Source of the DNA: an uncultured Alphaproteobacteria bacterium
GTDB taxonomy: Bacteria; Pseudomonadota; Alphaproteobacteria; Rhodobacterales; Rhodobacteraceae
Reading direction: 5' to 3'
DNA: 64,000 nucleotides
Assembly: GCA_929200255.1 (NCBI GenBank)
Contig: CAKMYZ010000001.1
Span: forward strand, 1 to 64,000
The number at the start of each line of letters is the position of its first letter. Positions within the stretch are counted from its first letter, which is position 1. Below are positions 8,944 through 16,779 of the stretch, piece after piece. The translations under genes and the position numbers were made by a program. The notes under the pieces were generated by a model. That model made no database searches. It was given only the letters and a program-made list of their open reading frames with translations, and had not been told where the DNA came from.

Positions 8944-11007
8944 CCCTACGCCGCCGCCGTTCATAACCGGTTGTGGTGGCTGCGATCCGCAGACTGGCGG
9001 CGCGCGGTAAGATCCTGATCGTGCTTTGTTTTTTGCCTCTTCCAATGTGACGTTGGCACCCGGCGCTGGCAGCGGTTCAAAGCCCTGTTTTGGGTCTTGG
9101 CCTGCGGCGATATTGGCGACCATCAGGCGGCTTGCCGCCGCTGCTGCTGCACTTGTCCCCATGATCCGTGCGCCCGAGCCGGACAACACCCCGATCGAGG
9201 GCAATCCGGGGCGAAAGGCCCCCTGATCAGCCACGGCCGAGATCAAAGGCATCTCGGGTCCCATGATGACGTTACCACCAGGCAAAATGGCCAGCGCGCT
9301 GCTGCCGCTGTAAGGCGAGGGCACTTTGGTGGCCTGGTCGTAGCCTGCCACCCGGATGGTTGAGGGTGCCGTACCAATCCCGTTGATGCACCCAAAGCCC
9401 CGGATCGGCGGCAATGGTGTGGCGGCGGCGCTGCCTGACAGATCAACAAGGCGGCTTTGTTGCCCGCCTGTACCCAATTGCGTCGGATCGTCATCACGCT
9501 GCACCCAGACATCAAGCGCCTGCGCGCCCGTCAGTGGCGCCCCGCCCATATCCACCTTGATCGTCCAGTTGCCCACTGGCGTGCGTCTGCTGTGCTCTGG
9601 CCACGGCACGGATGGCACAAGGGCGATCATGATCCGCCAACGGTTGTTCTGGTGCTTGTCCACAGACAATTGGCCGATGTTTTCTCCGTTGCGTTCAAGC
9701 TCGGTAAAACGGCGTGGGTCTCCGCCCGCAAGGGCCGGATCAGCCGAGACAGGGATGAAACCGGGAATATCCAGATCGGTGCCCTCGGGCGGGGTCACGA
9801 CCACTTCCCAGCTCTCTGGGTTGATGCCAGGTGGCAGCCACATTTCCAGATAGCTTGAGGTGCGGTCATCGGGCATGACTTTCCAGCCAAATTCGATAAT
9901 TCCGCCGGTCAGGTCAGGCGCCATAAAGCGCGCGTGCATGTCATTGGCAAAGTTATTGCCTGTGGGCATGACAAGCTCTGTCAGGGGCTGCACGGCTTTG
10001 CGCGCGGTCACCAGATCCTCGACTGCGATCTCAAAGCTTGAGCCCCCGTCATGACGGTTCGCACTCCAGCCGTAGCTGAAGTTGAGGATCAGCGGAATTT
10101 CCGGGACGTTAAAGTGGTCGGCAATCGCACGGGCGCGGTGCATGATATACTCAATCGCGCTGAGCATCATCATTTCCTTGCCAATACCGGACGTATCCCA
10201 GGCGATCGTGTTGGGCAGTTGCACGGCCAGTATCTGCGCATCATCGGGCAAGACCTCGGCGCCGACATAGCAATCATTACCTGCTGCAATCCCTGCGATA
10301 TGACCGCCATGCGTGGCATGATGGGTCAGCACGGTGCCAAGCTCTGGCAGTGCGCGGTCAATCGCACCGCACGCGCGATACATCGCCACTTCATTGCGGC
10401 CATGGGCAGCGCGTAGGGCGTCAATTTCTGTGTTGGTGACTTCGCGCCCAAAGGGCACTGCTGCGCTCGCTTCGGCGCGCGCGGCTTGCAGCCAGCACAG
10501 GTTGATGCGGCTTTTGCCGGTGCTGTCCAGAAAGGCCCGGTGCACAAAGGGAATACCATCATCAATCACCCCAATGATGGCCTTTGGTGGGGCGGGTGGG
10601 GGCGTCCAGCCGTCCAATGCCGTTTCTGGGTCATATGTCGTGGGCCAGGTTGCCGGATTGATCGGCATGTTCAGGCGAAATCGGGCACCATCCAATTCGC
10701 GCAGAATTTTGGACAGTTTGGTGTCTTGCGTGTCCGTGTCGGTGAAGGTGGGTGTTGTGCCCTCATCAAAGATCGCAAATGGAGTCACTTGCGGATTGCC
10801 GGACCACAAAGGCGGCACGCGGATGTCGATACCGGGTTTTTGCGCCAGCATGCCTTGCCCCTCCATCAGGGCGGAAAAATGCGTGCCCGCACCGTCCTTG
10901 ATCGCAGGAAATGCAAAGGGGAACCCCAGCTCGGGCGCATAAATCCATCGCTCATAGGGGCCGGTGTAGCGGTCGATCTGCTCAGTGGGTGCGCGCTGCT
11001 GAAACAT
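8938..11007 (-). CDS. S8 (subtilisin-like) peptidase, single catalytic domain with long insertions
   Basis: 689 residues. The catalytic domain starts near residue 142 with Asp149 in GVIDDGIPF, His233 in HATHGGHIAGI and Ser619 in MGTSAAAAAAS. The 385 residues between His and Ser are far longer than in simple subtilisins and contain a beta-rich inserted region (about 390-540), probably a domain within the catalytic fold. The N-terminal 140 residues carry no signal peptide. The C-terminus is rich in Pro and Gly. ATG 11007 lies three bases after the stop of the PAP2-like gene, so the pair is translationally linked. A subtilase of this layout without export signal is uncommon; it may act inside the cell or leave by a non-classical route. 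Catalytic residues look complete. Confidence 0.9.
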   Translation of the reverse strand: MFQQRAPTEQIDRYTGPYERWIYAPELGFPFAFPAIKDGAGTHFSALMEGQGMLAQKPGIDIRVPPLWSGNPQVTPFAIFDEGTTPTFTDTDTQDTKLSKILRELDGARFRLNMPINPATWPTTYDPETALDGWTPPPAPPKAIIGVIDDGIPFVHRAFLDSTGKSRINLCWLQAARAEASAAVPFGREVTNTEIDALRAAHGRNEVAMYRACGAIDRALPELGTVLTHHATHGGHIAGIAAGNDCYVGAEVLPDDAQILAVQLPNTIAWDTSGIGKEMMMLSAIEYIMHRARAIADHFNVPEIPLILNFSYGWSANRHDGGSSFEIAVEDLVTARKAVQPLTELVMPTGNNFANDMHARFMAPDLTGGIIEFGWKVMPDDRTSSYLEMWLPPGINPESWEVVVTPPEGTDLDIPGFIPVSADPALAGGDPRRFTELERNGENIGQLSVDKHQNNRWRIMIALVPSVPWPEHSRRTPVGNWTIKVDMGGAPLTGAQALDVWVQRDDDPTQLGTGGQQSRLVDLSGSAAATPLPPIRGFGCINGIGTAPSTIRVAGYDQATKVPSPYSGSSALAILPGGNVIMGPEMPLISAVADQGAFRPGLPSIGVLSGSGARIMGTSAAAAAASRLMVANIAAGQDPKQGFEPLPAPGANVTLEEAKNKARSGSYRAPPVCGSQPPQPVMNGGGVGV

Positions 11008-11010
11008 CGA

Positions 11011-12111
11011 TCAGATCCCTTGCCGCTCGGCAGTTGCTTCACCGTATAGCCAAGTGAAGGCGGGTTTTGCGGCCACCGTATGAGAGGGGTTGGCTGTCGT
11101 CATGCCCGCCTCTGTCGCTGCTGTAACATCGCGGAAATCAAGATCGAAGAAATCGACGTTCGTGGGAACATAATGCGTATGATGAATATCTGTCGCCTTG
11201 CCTGCCCGGTTAAGAACGGTTTGACCTACCAGACGCCCCAAGGCAGCACCCGCCCAACTGTCGATTGGGTAATGCACGCCCGCCACAGTGCGGTTAACGG
11301 CGATCCGTTCGGCCAAACTACGCAGGGCGGCAACGCGCTCGGCACCGTCTGCCAATGTGCCCCAATCCGCGACCAGCGCCTCTAGCACGGTCAGCACGGC
11401 ATAGGCCTCTGTTGCATGTGCTGATGGGAAGCTGCCGTGTCCCGGTGTCGGGATCATGGGCATGATCCGTGGGTCAAGCTGATCGGGACGGCGGATGGCC
11501 AGATGATGCTTTGCAATCATTGCGGTGTGGGCCGCCGCCACTTGGGTCGCGGTGATAAGTTCAAAGGTTTTGCTGTGATGGGCCTCGTGCAGGCCAAGGA
11601 TCATCGCGAAGTAAGGCGTTGGAAAGCCCAGTTGCGATGTGATCTCGGCGCTGCGTTCGGCGCGTAGATTGGCGTATTCAGTGACCAAGGAACATTGGGC
11701 CCGCAACAGATCGCTTGCCGGGCGGGCGAAGGTCAGGCTGTTTTCGGTATCAACAGCAAGGATGACCTTTGCAGGATCGCCACCGGCTGCATCAAACGTC
11801 GTCGCAGAAATACCAGAGAGGTATTCGCTGACATAAAGCGAGCCGCGCACCCAGGTGGCCAGCCCCGCAAGGTTCGCGCTGTCAGAGAATGGCAGCTCTT
11901 TGTCCGTCGGGGTTGTGCCGCCTTCGGTCAGGTGCCGCAACCCTTCTGCTGTCGTCTGCAACCCATGCGTTGTGGCAGCATCGTATCCACCGGGGTCCTG
12001 CGCGCCGAGGAAGCTGCCAAGCCCGGTAAAGTTGGTGCCACCGCCAAATCCACCGAAGCCGCCAAACCCTCCAAAGCCGCCAAAGCCGCCAAATCCACCA
12101 TATTGTGCCAT
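11011..12111 (-). CDS. PAP2-superfamily / vanadium-haloperoxidase-like enzyme with N-terminal GGF repeat
   Basis: 366 residues from ATG 12111, preceded by GGGAG at 7 bases; an in-frame TTG two codons earlier is possible. The three PAP2 active-site motifs are visible: KHHLAIRRP, FPSAHATEAYA (PSxH in place of PSGH) and NRTVAGVHYPIDSWAG. In the family these residues bind phosphate or vanadate; members are lipid phosphatases or haloperoxidases. The helix pattern is soluble rather than membrane-spanning, which favours the haloperoxidase-like branch. Residues 5-22 are six tandem Gly-Gly-Phe units, a low-complexity tail not expected in the family. There is no signal peptide. The gene follows the regulator by 25 bases and precedes the first protease by three. 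Confidence 0.85.
   Translation of the reverse strand: MAQYGGFGGFGGFGGFGGFGGFGGGTNFTGLGSFLGAQDPGGYDAATTHGLQTTAEGLRHLTEGGTTPTDKELPFSDSANLAGLATWVRGSLYVSEYLSGISATTFDAAGGDPAKVILAVDTENSLTFARPASDLLRAQCSLVTEYANLRAERSAEITSQLGFPTPYFAMILGLHEAHHSKTFELITATQVAAAHTAMIAKHHLAIRRPDQLDPRIMPMIPTPGHGSFPSAHATEAYAVLTVLEALVADWGTLADGAERVAALRSLAERIAVNRTVAGVHYPIDSWAGAALGRLVGQTVLNRAGKATDIHHTHYVPTNVDFFDLDFRDVTAATEAGMTTANPSHTVAAKPAFTWLYGEATAERQGI
12046..12099 (-). repeat. Six-unit 9-bp tandem repeat coding for (Gly-Gly-Phe)6
   Basis: On the plus strand the unit is close to GCCGCCAAA, repeated six times with small changes, inside the start of the PAP2-like gene. The unit length is a multiple of three, so slippage would change the number of GGF triplets without shifting the frame. 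Confidence 0.85.
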
Positions 12112-12136
12112 TCCCAATCTCCCATTGTCGTATATT

Positions 12137-13780
12137 TTATGTAATGCCTGCCGATGACAGTGCCTTGATCACCAGTTTCCCTGTCTTGTTTTCAGATGAC
12201 GGGTGCGTGTTGCGATATTCAGACAGGCTGAACTCGGGGAACCTGCGTTGCAGATCCCGCGCGGTGCTCTGCGCCTCTGACCCGCGATCAAGCGCATGCA
12301 ATGCCGCGATGCGCGTGCGCAGGGTCGAGATATGCCGGTCGTTAGAGGCCAGCGATTTGTCGGCAAGCACCAGTGCTTGTTCGTAATCTTCCGCCGCCAG
12401 ATGGGCGGAACTGGCAAGGCTGTCGAAGTAGTATCCGAAGGGGTCAATCGGCGACAGGCGCCGGGCCGTTTCGGTCGCGCGAATGGCGGATTTGCCTTCG
12501 TCACGAAATGCCATCAACGATCCGCGCAGCAGCCACGACATGCTCTCATTTGGGTTGATGTCCTGAGCGGCGGTATAGCGCGCCTCGGCCACGTCGAGGT
12601 TTTTGAGGATATTGCCGTTCACAAATCCGTCGATGGTCAGACCGAAACTATATTGTGGGTCCAGATCAAGTGACCGCGCCGTGCAGTCCAGCGCTCTTTG
12701 TGTGTCGCTGGCACGATCCGTGGTGTAATTCTTGATGATGCTGAGCACATACCACTTGCCCAGCCAGGCATGGACCTGCGCGCTATAGGGCGCGCGAGCG
12801 GCAGCTTCGTCCAGAAACTGCCGGGCGCGCAGGAAATCGCGCAAGGTCGGGTGATGCATCGCTGTTGCACCGGCGATCAGCAACTTGTGGTCAGGGAGTT
12901 GCGGCAAAGGTGTCTGTCGCCCCATCTGCAAGGCGCTTTCGGCGATTGCGCGGCCAGCGGTCTGCACCACATTCACCAGCCAATCCATCACATGCTCTGC
13001 GAACCGGTCCTTGGGGCAACATAAGTTGCGGTTCCACAGCAACGCACCGGTGTGCGTATCAACGAAGTCAATATCTGCGATCCAGTCATCGCCTTGCGGT
13101 CGCATCGATCCTGTCAGCAGGTAGTCGACGCCCAATGTGTCGCGCACGCCTTTCACATCGATGAATTGCTGTGACATTTCGCGACCTGACAGGTGCGAGA
13201 TTACCGAGATCAGCGAAGAGCGCGACATCATGCGGCAGGCCTCTTCGGCGATCCAGTCTGCAGCAATGGCCAAATCGGGCGGGCTGCCGGGAAGGACGGC
13301 CAAGGGCAGGGCGCAGACGCGCGGTTGCACTCGGCGCGGGCCGCGCGACTGTGACAGATGGCAAAGTGCGGCCACAGCGGATGGATCATCACGGACGACA
13401 TCACGCCAGGCCACAAACTCGGCCTCCTTGACGTTGAGATCCGCCAGGAACGCCCCATCAGAGGGATGGCCCATGACCCTGATCCGGGTCATGTCAATTT
13501 CAATCTCTGTTGTCGTGACATTCAGGATATCATCAAAGCCCCTGCCCATCAGCTTGCGCAGGTCAGACAATGCGCGGCGCAAGTTCTGATGGCCGCTTTC
13601 GTAATCGGCCAGCCCCCAGAGCGTTTCTTGCAGATAGGAGCGTGTGCGCCGCCCCAAGGGCGCCGTCACTAAAAGGGCAAAGAGGGCACGGTGTTTCGCC
13701 CCGGTGACCTCAGTCCGCGGGGTTTGCGTGCTGCGCAGCACGCATGTGCCAAACAAGGCAATCTCGAAATCGACCGACAC
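12137..13780 (-). CDS. SARP-like transcriptional regulator: winged helix, TolB-like segment and TPRs
   Basis: 547 residues from GTG 13780, with AGGAG 8 bases upstream; an overlapping ATG is out of frame. Residues ~5-105 form an OmpR/SARP-type winged helix (FALLVTAPLGRRTRSYLQETLW, split here as FALLVTAPLG and YLQETLWGL, then NLRRALSDLRK). Residues ~150-285 resemble the TolB-N/adenylate-cyclase-associated segment (DYLLTGSMRPQGDDWIADID). Residues ~295-525 are alpha-helical repeats of the TPR type. Regulators of this build sense an unknown cue and activate nearby genes. It is the first gene of the five-gene operon, so self-control is likely. SARP-style direct repeats lie 61-78 bases upstream of its start. 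Confidence 0.85.
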   Translation of the reverse strand: MSVDFEIALFGTCVLRSTQTPRTEVTGAKHRALFALLVTAPLGRRTRSYLQETLWGLADYESGHQNLRRALSDLRKLMGRGFDDILNVTTTEIEIDMTRIRVMGHPSDGAFLADLNVKEAEFVAWRDVVRDDPSAVAALCHLSQSRGPRRVQPRVCALPLAVLPGSPPDLAIAADWIAEEACRMMSRSSLISVISHLSGREMSQQFIDVKGVRDTLGVDYLLTGSMRPQGDDWIADIDFVDTHTGALLWNRNLCCPKDRFAEHVMDWLVNVVQTAGRAIAESALQMGRQTPLPQLPDHKLLIAGATAMHHPTLRDFLRARQFLDEAAARAPYSAQVHAWLGKWYVLSIIKNYTTDRASDTQRALDCTARSLDLDPQYSFGLTIDGFVNGNILKNLDVAEARYTAAQDINPNESMSWLLRGSLMAFRDEGKSAIRATETARRLSPIDPFGYYFDSLASSAHLAAEDYEQALVLADKSLASNDRHISTLRTRIAALHALDRGSEAQSTARDLQRRFPEFSLSEYRNTHPSSENKTGKLVIKALSSAGIT

Positions 13781-13840
13781 CCATACTCTCCTGTTGTCCC
13801 ACGTATAGCTTACGCAGGGGAAATTGGATTGGACAACCGT

Positions 13841-13858
13841 TTCACACTGAATTCACGC
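13841..13858 (+). promoter_or_regulatory. Candidate SARP-type operator: heptamer direct repeat with 11-bp period
   Basis: TTCACAC (13841-13847) is followed after the four bases TGAA by TTCACGC (13852-13858), six of seven bases equal. Heptamer direct repeats separated by four bases are the known binding pattern of SARP regulators. The site lies in the 135-bp gap between the SARP-like gene and the divergent small gene at 13916. That the regulator binds here is an inference. Confidence 0.5.
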
Positions 13859-13915
13859 TGTGCAAGGCATTGGAATTGCTAGGGTTGGGGGGCAACGCGT
13901 CAACACGGACTTACC

Positions 13916-14101
13916 ATGACAGATACAGAACCAGTGCCACCGATCAAAGATGTCGTCGATTTCTACGCCCGTTGGCCGGAGTTGCGACCGCGCATTGTAG
14001 CGATCACCGAAAGCGGGTCGATGACCGACGGTGACGTGGACATCCTCAATTGGCTGGTTGCCGTTGTCGACATGGTTGGCCCTACCGACATCGCGTCATA
14101 G
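13916..14101 (+). CDS. Small acidic protein of unknown function
   Basis: 61 residues starting at ATG 13916. The composition is acidic with aromatic residues (DVVDFYARWPELRPRI, then GDVDILNWLVAVVD). It has no signal peptide, membrane segment or recognised domain. The end shows a short hydrophobic helix. It is divergent from the SARP-like regulator and shares its promoter region, and the next gene begins nine bases after its stop, so the two small genes probably form a unit. The regular codon pattern and tight spacing argue that it is real, but no family is recognised. Confidence 0.6.
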   Translation: MTDTEPVPPIKDVVDFYARWPELRPRIVAITESGSMTDGDVDILNWLVAVVDMVGPTDIAS

Positions 14102-14109
14102 GCAACCTG

Positions 14110-14610
14110 ATGAGTGACAGCTTGTCCAACGCTTCTCCGTCGATTTATGATGAACTCATGGCCCAGAGAGCCAAGAAACGCCAAGGCCGCCTTGTTCTGG
14201 TTTGGGGGATGTTCACCGCATTGATGTGTGGTGCTTTGGCCTTTCCCCTACTGTTCCTGCGGCAAGAGGTTGAGGTGACAGTCACGCAGGTCGATGCGCC
14301 CGTATCTTGCCGCGAACGCGACAGCCTGATTTTCGGCTCGCGAGAACGATCGTCTGTGCCAGAGATGCCCGCGTCCTGGTGCGGCCACATCATGACCGAT
14401 CACGGCAATCTGCATCTGCCCGAGACCACACGCTTTCCACTGTTTTGGATGTCACGCGAAGAGATGCGTGCCATGCTCAGTACCGGATGCCGGTACAAAG
14501 TGACCGTCTTTGGCCCCGGGGGCGATATTACTGCGGTAGCGAGGCTGTCCAATCGTGGAAAGCGCAATCTGTTGGCTGTTGAACCTTTGGGCCACTGCCC
14601 GGCAGTTTGA
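14110..14610 (+). CDS. Single-pass membrane protein of unknown function
   Basis: 166 residues from ATG 14110; a longer frame-open start at 14050 would overlap the upstream gene, so the shorter form is preferred. A basic segment (RAKKRQGR) is followed by one hydrophobic helix at about residues 27-49 (LVWGMFTALMCGALAFPLLF), giving an N-in, C-out topology. The outside part has four cysteines, possibly paired, and no motif that I recognise. It follows the 61-residue gene by nine bases and faces the rluE gene. Described only; function unknown. Confidence 0.6.
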   Translation: MSDSLSNASPSIYDELMAQRAKKRQGRLVLVWGMFTALMCGALAFPLLFLRQEVEVTVTQVDAPVSCRERDSLIFGSRERSSVPEMPASWCGHIMTDHGNLHLPETTRFPLFWMSREEMRAMLSTGCRYKVTVFGPGGDITAVARLSNRGKRNLLAVEPLGHCPAV

Positions 14611-14646
14611 TACGTTGGATGGCCAACTGAATCTCACGCACCCCTG

Positions 14647-15198
14647 TCAACGCGCGTCTACCGCAAGATGCCCGCCGCTTTCGATCCCATCCAGCGTCCA
14701 GCTTCCCACCCGCCAGCGCACAAGGCGCAATGTCGGAAAGCCGATATGCGCCGTCATGCGCCGCACTTGGCGGTTGCGACCTTCGCTGATCGTGATTTCC
14801 AGCCAGCGGTCAGGCACGGATTTGCGAAACCGCACTGGTGGATCCCGTTCCCAGAGCGCTGGTGGATCGATCAGCCGAACCTTTGCTGGCCGTGTTGGCC
14901 CGTCCTTAAGCGTGACCCCTTCACGCAGCGCCACGAGATCACTGTCTGTCGGTGCGCCTTCAATCTGCACAAGGTAGGTCTTGCTTAGCTTATGTTTCGG
15001 ATCGGCGATCCGGGCCTGCAATTTACCATCATCGGTCAGGACCAAAAGCCCCTCGCTGTCGCGGTCCAGACGCCCCGCAGGATAGACCCCCGGCACATCG
15101 ATAAAGCCTGACAAAGTTGGACGGGGTGTGGGGCTTTTGGCATCCGTGAACTGGGACAGAACGCCAAAGGGTTTGTTGAAAAGGATCACGCGGGCCAT
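14647..15198 (-). CDS. rluE: 23S rRNA pseudouridine synthase, RluE type
   Basis: 183 residues, typical for RluE/RluF-like enzymes without an S4 domain. It converts a uridine of 23S rRNA (U2457 in E. coli) to pseudouridine. The catalytic aspartate is Asp45 in [11 protein letters not shown]. Other family marks are the [11 protein letters not shown] opening and the [11 protein letters not shown] box near residue 140. The gene is monocistronic, convergent with the small membrane protein gene and divergent from the DUF3422 gene, with 237 bases between the divergent starts. Family is certain; RluE is preferred over RluB/RluF because of size and the absent RNA-binding domain. Confidence 0.92.
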   Translation of the reverse strand: MARVILFNKPFGVLSQFTDAKSPTPRPTLSGFIDVPGVYPAGRLDRDSEGLLVLTDDGKLQARIADPKHKLSKTYLVQIEGAPTDSDLVALREGVTLKDGPTRPAKVRLIDPPALWERDPPVRFRKSVPDRWLEITISEGRNRQVRRMTAHIGFPTLRLVRWRVGSWTLDGIESGGHLAVDAR

Positions 15199-15435
15199 GC
15201 CCCGACATGCCGCAGATATGCGGCCCCGTCCATCGACTTATGCAAAATGAAAGTACCCCTTGGGGATGCTGCTGACGCTGAAATCTGGCGGCCGCGTCCT
15301 GCCCCACACCAAACGCACCGGCCCACGGTATGCCATTGTGTGCCGGTAACTATCTGTAAAATCGTGCATTTTTCGTTTACAGGCTGGCAAACTCCGTTAG
15401 GTTCCCGCCGGGGTAACCAAGGAAAGATCGGCCAA

Positions 15436-16716
15436 ATGCCACCCATTGATGACCATCCTTTGCGCTACGCAATGGCGAATGAACTACACGCCCGCCCGTT
15501 TCCCACGGTCGCGGCCCCCAGCCGTGCCGCCTATCTTGCGATGAAACCTGCCGAAAACGCAGCCGGTCGTGATCGCGCACTTGAGCGCGCACATCTGATC
15601 AATCTTTTGGATCGCTTTGGTGCGCCACATCCACAGCCGGACGCTACGCATTACTTTGGGACCATCGGCAGGCATCAGTTGAAATGGGAAAGCCATACCG
15701 AGTTTGTGACCTTTACGATCTTTGGTGATGGGCTTGCCACGCCGCCCTTTGACGCCAGCACATTTGCGGTGTTCCCAGATGATTGGCTGGCGGCGGCACC
15801 GGGCATGCGCGTGACCTCTGCGTTGATCCGCATTGAACTGGCGGATGGTGATGAGGGGATCGCTGAGAAGGCGCATGATTGGTTTGTGCCCGAAAGCCTT
15901 GCCATCAGTCGCATGTTAGAAAATGAACTGGTGGTCGCAGGAGATTTTCGCATCGATCATGCCGGCCACATGCGCTTTGCTGTTTTTGTGCGCCCGGACG
16001 TCGGGATGCGCCGCATCGGCCGTGTTGTGCAGCGGTTGTGCGAGATTGAAACCTACAAGGCGATGTCCATGCTGGGCCTGTCGCGGGCCCGCGCGCTGGG
16101 CGCAAAAATGGCGGGTTTCGACACGGAACTGACCGGGATTTTGGACAGGATGCGCGGCAGTGATGGTGATCCTGCCGATGTCCTACAATCCTTGCTAGAG
16201 GTTTCAGCCGAGATCGAAAACACAATTGCACAAACCTCATTTCGTTTCGATGCAACCAAGGCTTATGAGACGATTGTGAACCAAAGAATTGAGGTGCTGC
16301 GCGAGGACCGCTTCCTCGGGCGTCAGACGTTTGCCGAGTTTATGATGCGCCGATTTGATCCCGCGATGCGCACCGTCAAAGCAACGCAAGCCCGGCTTCA
16401 GACGATGTCAGATCGCGCCTTGCGCGCCGGTGATCTGCTGCGTACGCGGGTTGATGTGGAACGCTCTGCCCAGAACCGGGACTTGCTGACCAGTATGGAC
16501 AGGCGCGCTGATTTACAGCTGCGGTTGCAGCGCATCGTCGAAGGGTTGTCTGTCGTCGCAATCAGTTATTACGCGGTCAATCTGGTGATGAACATGACAG
16601 GCCCGTTGGGAGCATCCTTTGGTGTGGGGAAGGTCACAATGGCGGCGATTGCAACGCCGATTGTGCTGGTGCTGGTCTGGATGATGATGAACCGCATCCG
16701 CAAGCATATGGAATAG
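15436..16716 (+). CDS. DUF3422 family membrane-anchored protein
   Basis: 426 residues from ATG 15436. The start is chosen because the conserved opening HPLRYAMANELHARPFP follows at once; the frame is open for 63 more codons upstream, but those look non-coding. DUF3422 proteins are conserved in Alpha- and Betaproteobacteria and have no assigned function. The protein is mostly helical, with likely coiled-coil segments at ~290-370, and ends with two hydrophobic helices (about 368-390 and 397-418) that should anchor it in the inner membrane. It stands alone; the next gene starts 63 bases downstream. The family call is firm; the role is unknown. Confidence 0.85.
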   Translation: MPPIDDHPLRYAMANELHARPFPTVAAPSRAAYLAMKPAENAAGRDRALERAHLINLLDRFGAPHPQPDATHYFGTIGRHQLKWESHTEFVTFTIFGDGLATPPFDASTFAVFPDDWLAAAPGMRVTSALIRIELADGDEGIAEKAHDWFVPESLAISRMLENELVVAGDFRIDHAGHMRFAVFVRPDVGMRRIGRVVQRLCEIETYKAMSMLGLSRARALGAKMAGFDTELTGILDRMRGSDGDPADVLQSLLEVSAEIENTIAQTSFRFDATKAYETIVNQRIEVLREDRFLGRQTFAEFMMRRFDPAMRTVKATQARLQTMSDRALRAGDLLRTRVDVERSAQNRDLLTSMDRRADLQLRLQRIVEGLSVVAISYYAVNLVMNMTGPLGASFGVGKVTMAAIATPIVLVLVWMMMNRIRKHME

Positions 16717-16779
16717 TGCGGCAGGCTTGCGTCGCTGACCCACCGTGCTAACCAGTGTTGGTCGTCGTGGAGGACAGGA

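Noticed and set aside
12046-12099. CRISPR or intergenic satellite
   Set aside because: The 9-bp units code for Gly-Gly-Phe in frame within a real gene; there are no spacers.
4686-13780. Antibiotic biosynthesis cluster because of the SARP-like regulator
   Set aside because: No synthase, ligase or tailoring enzyme set is present; SARP-like folds also control other genes.
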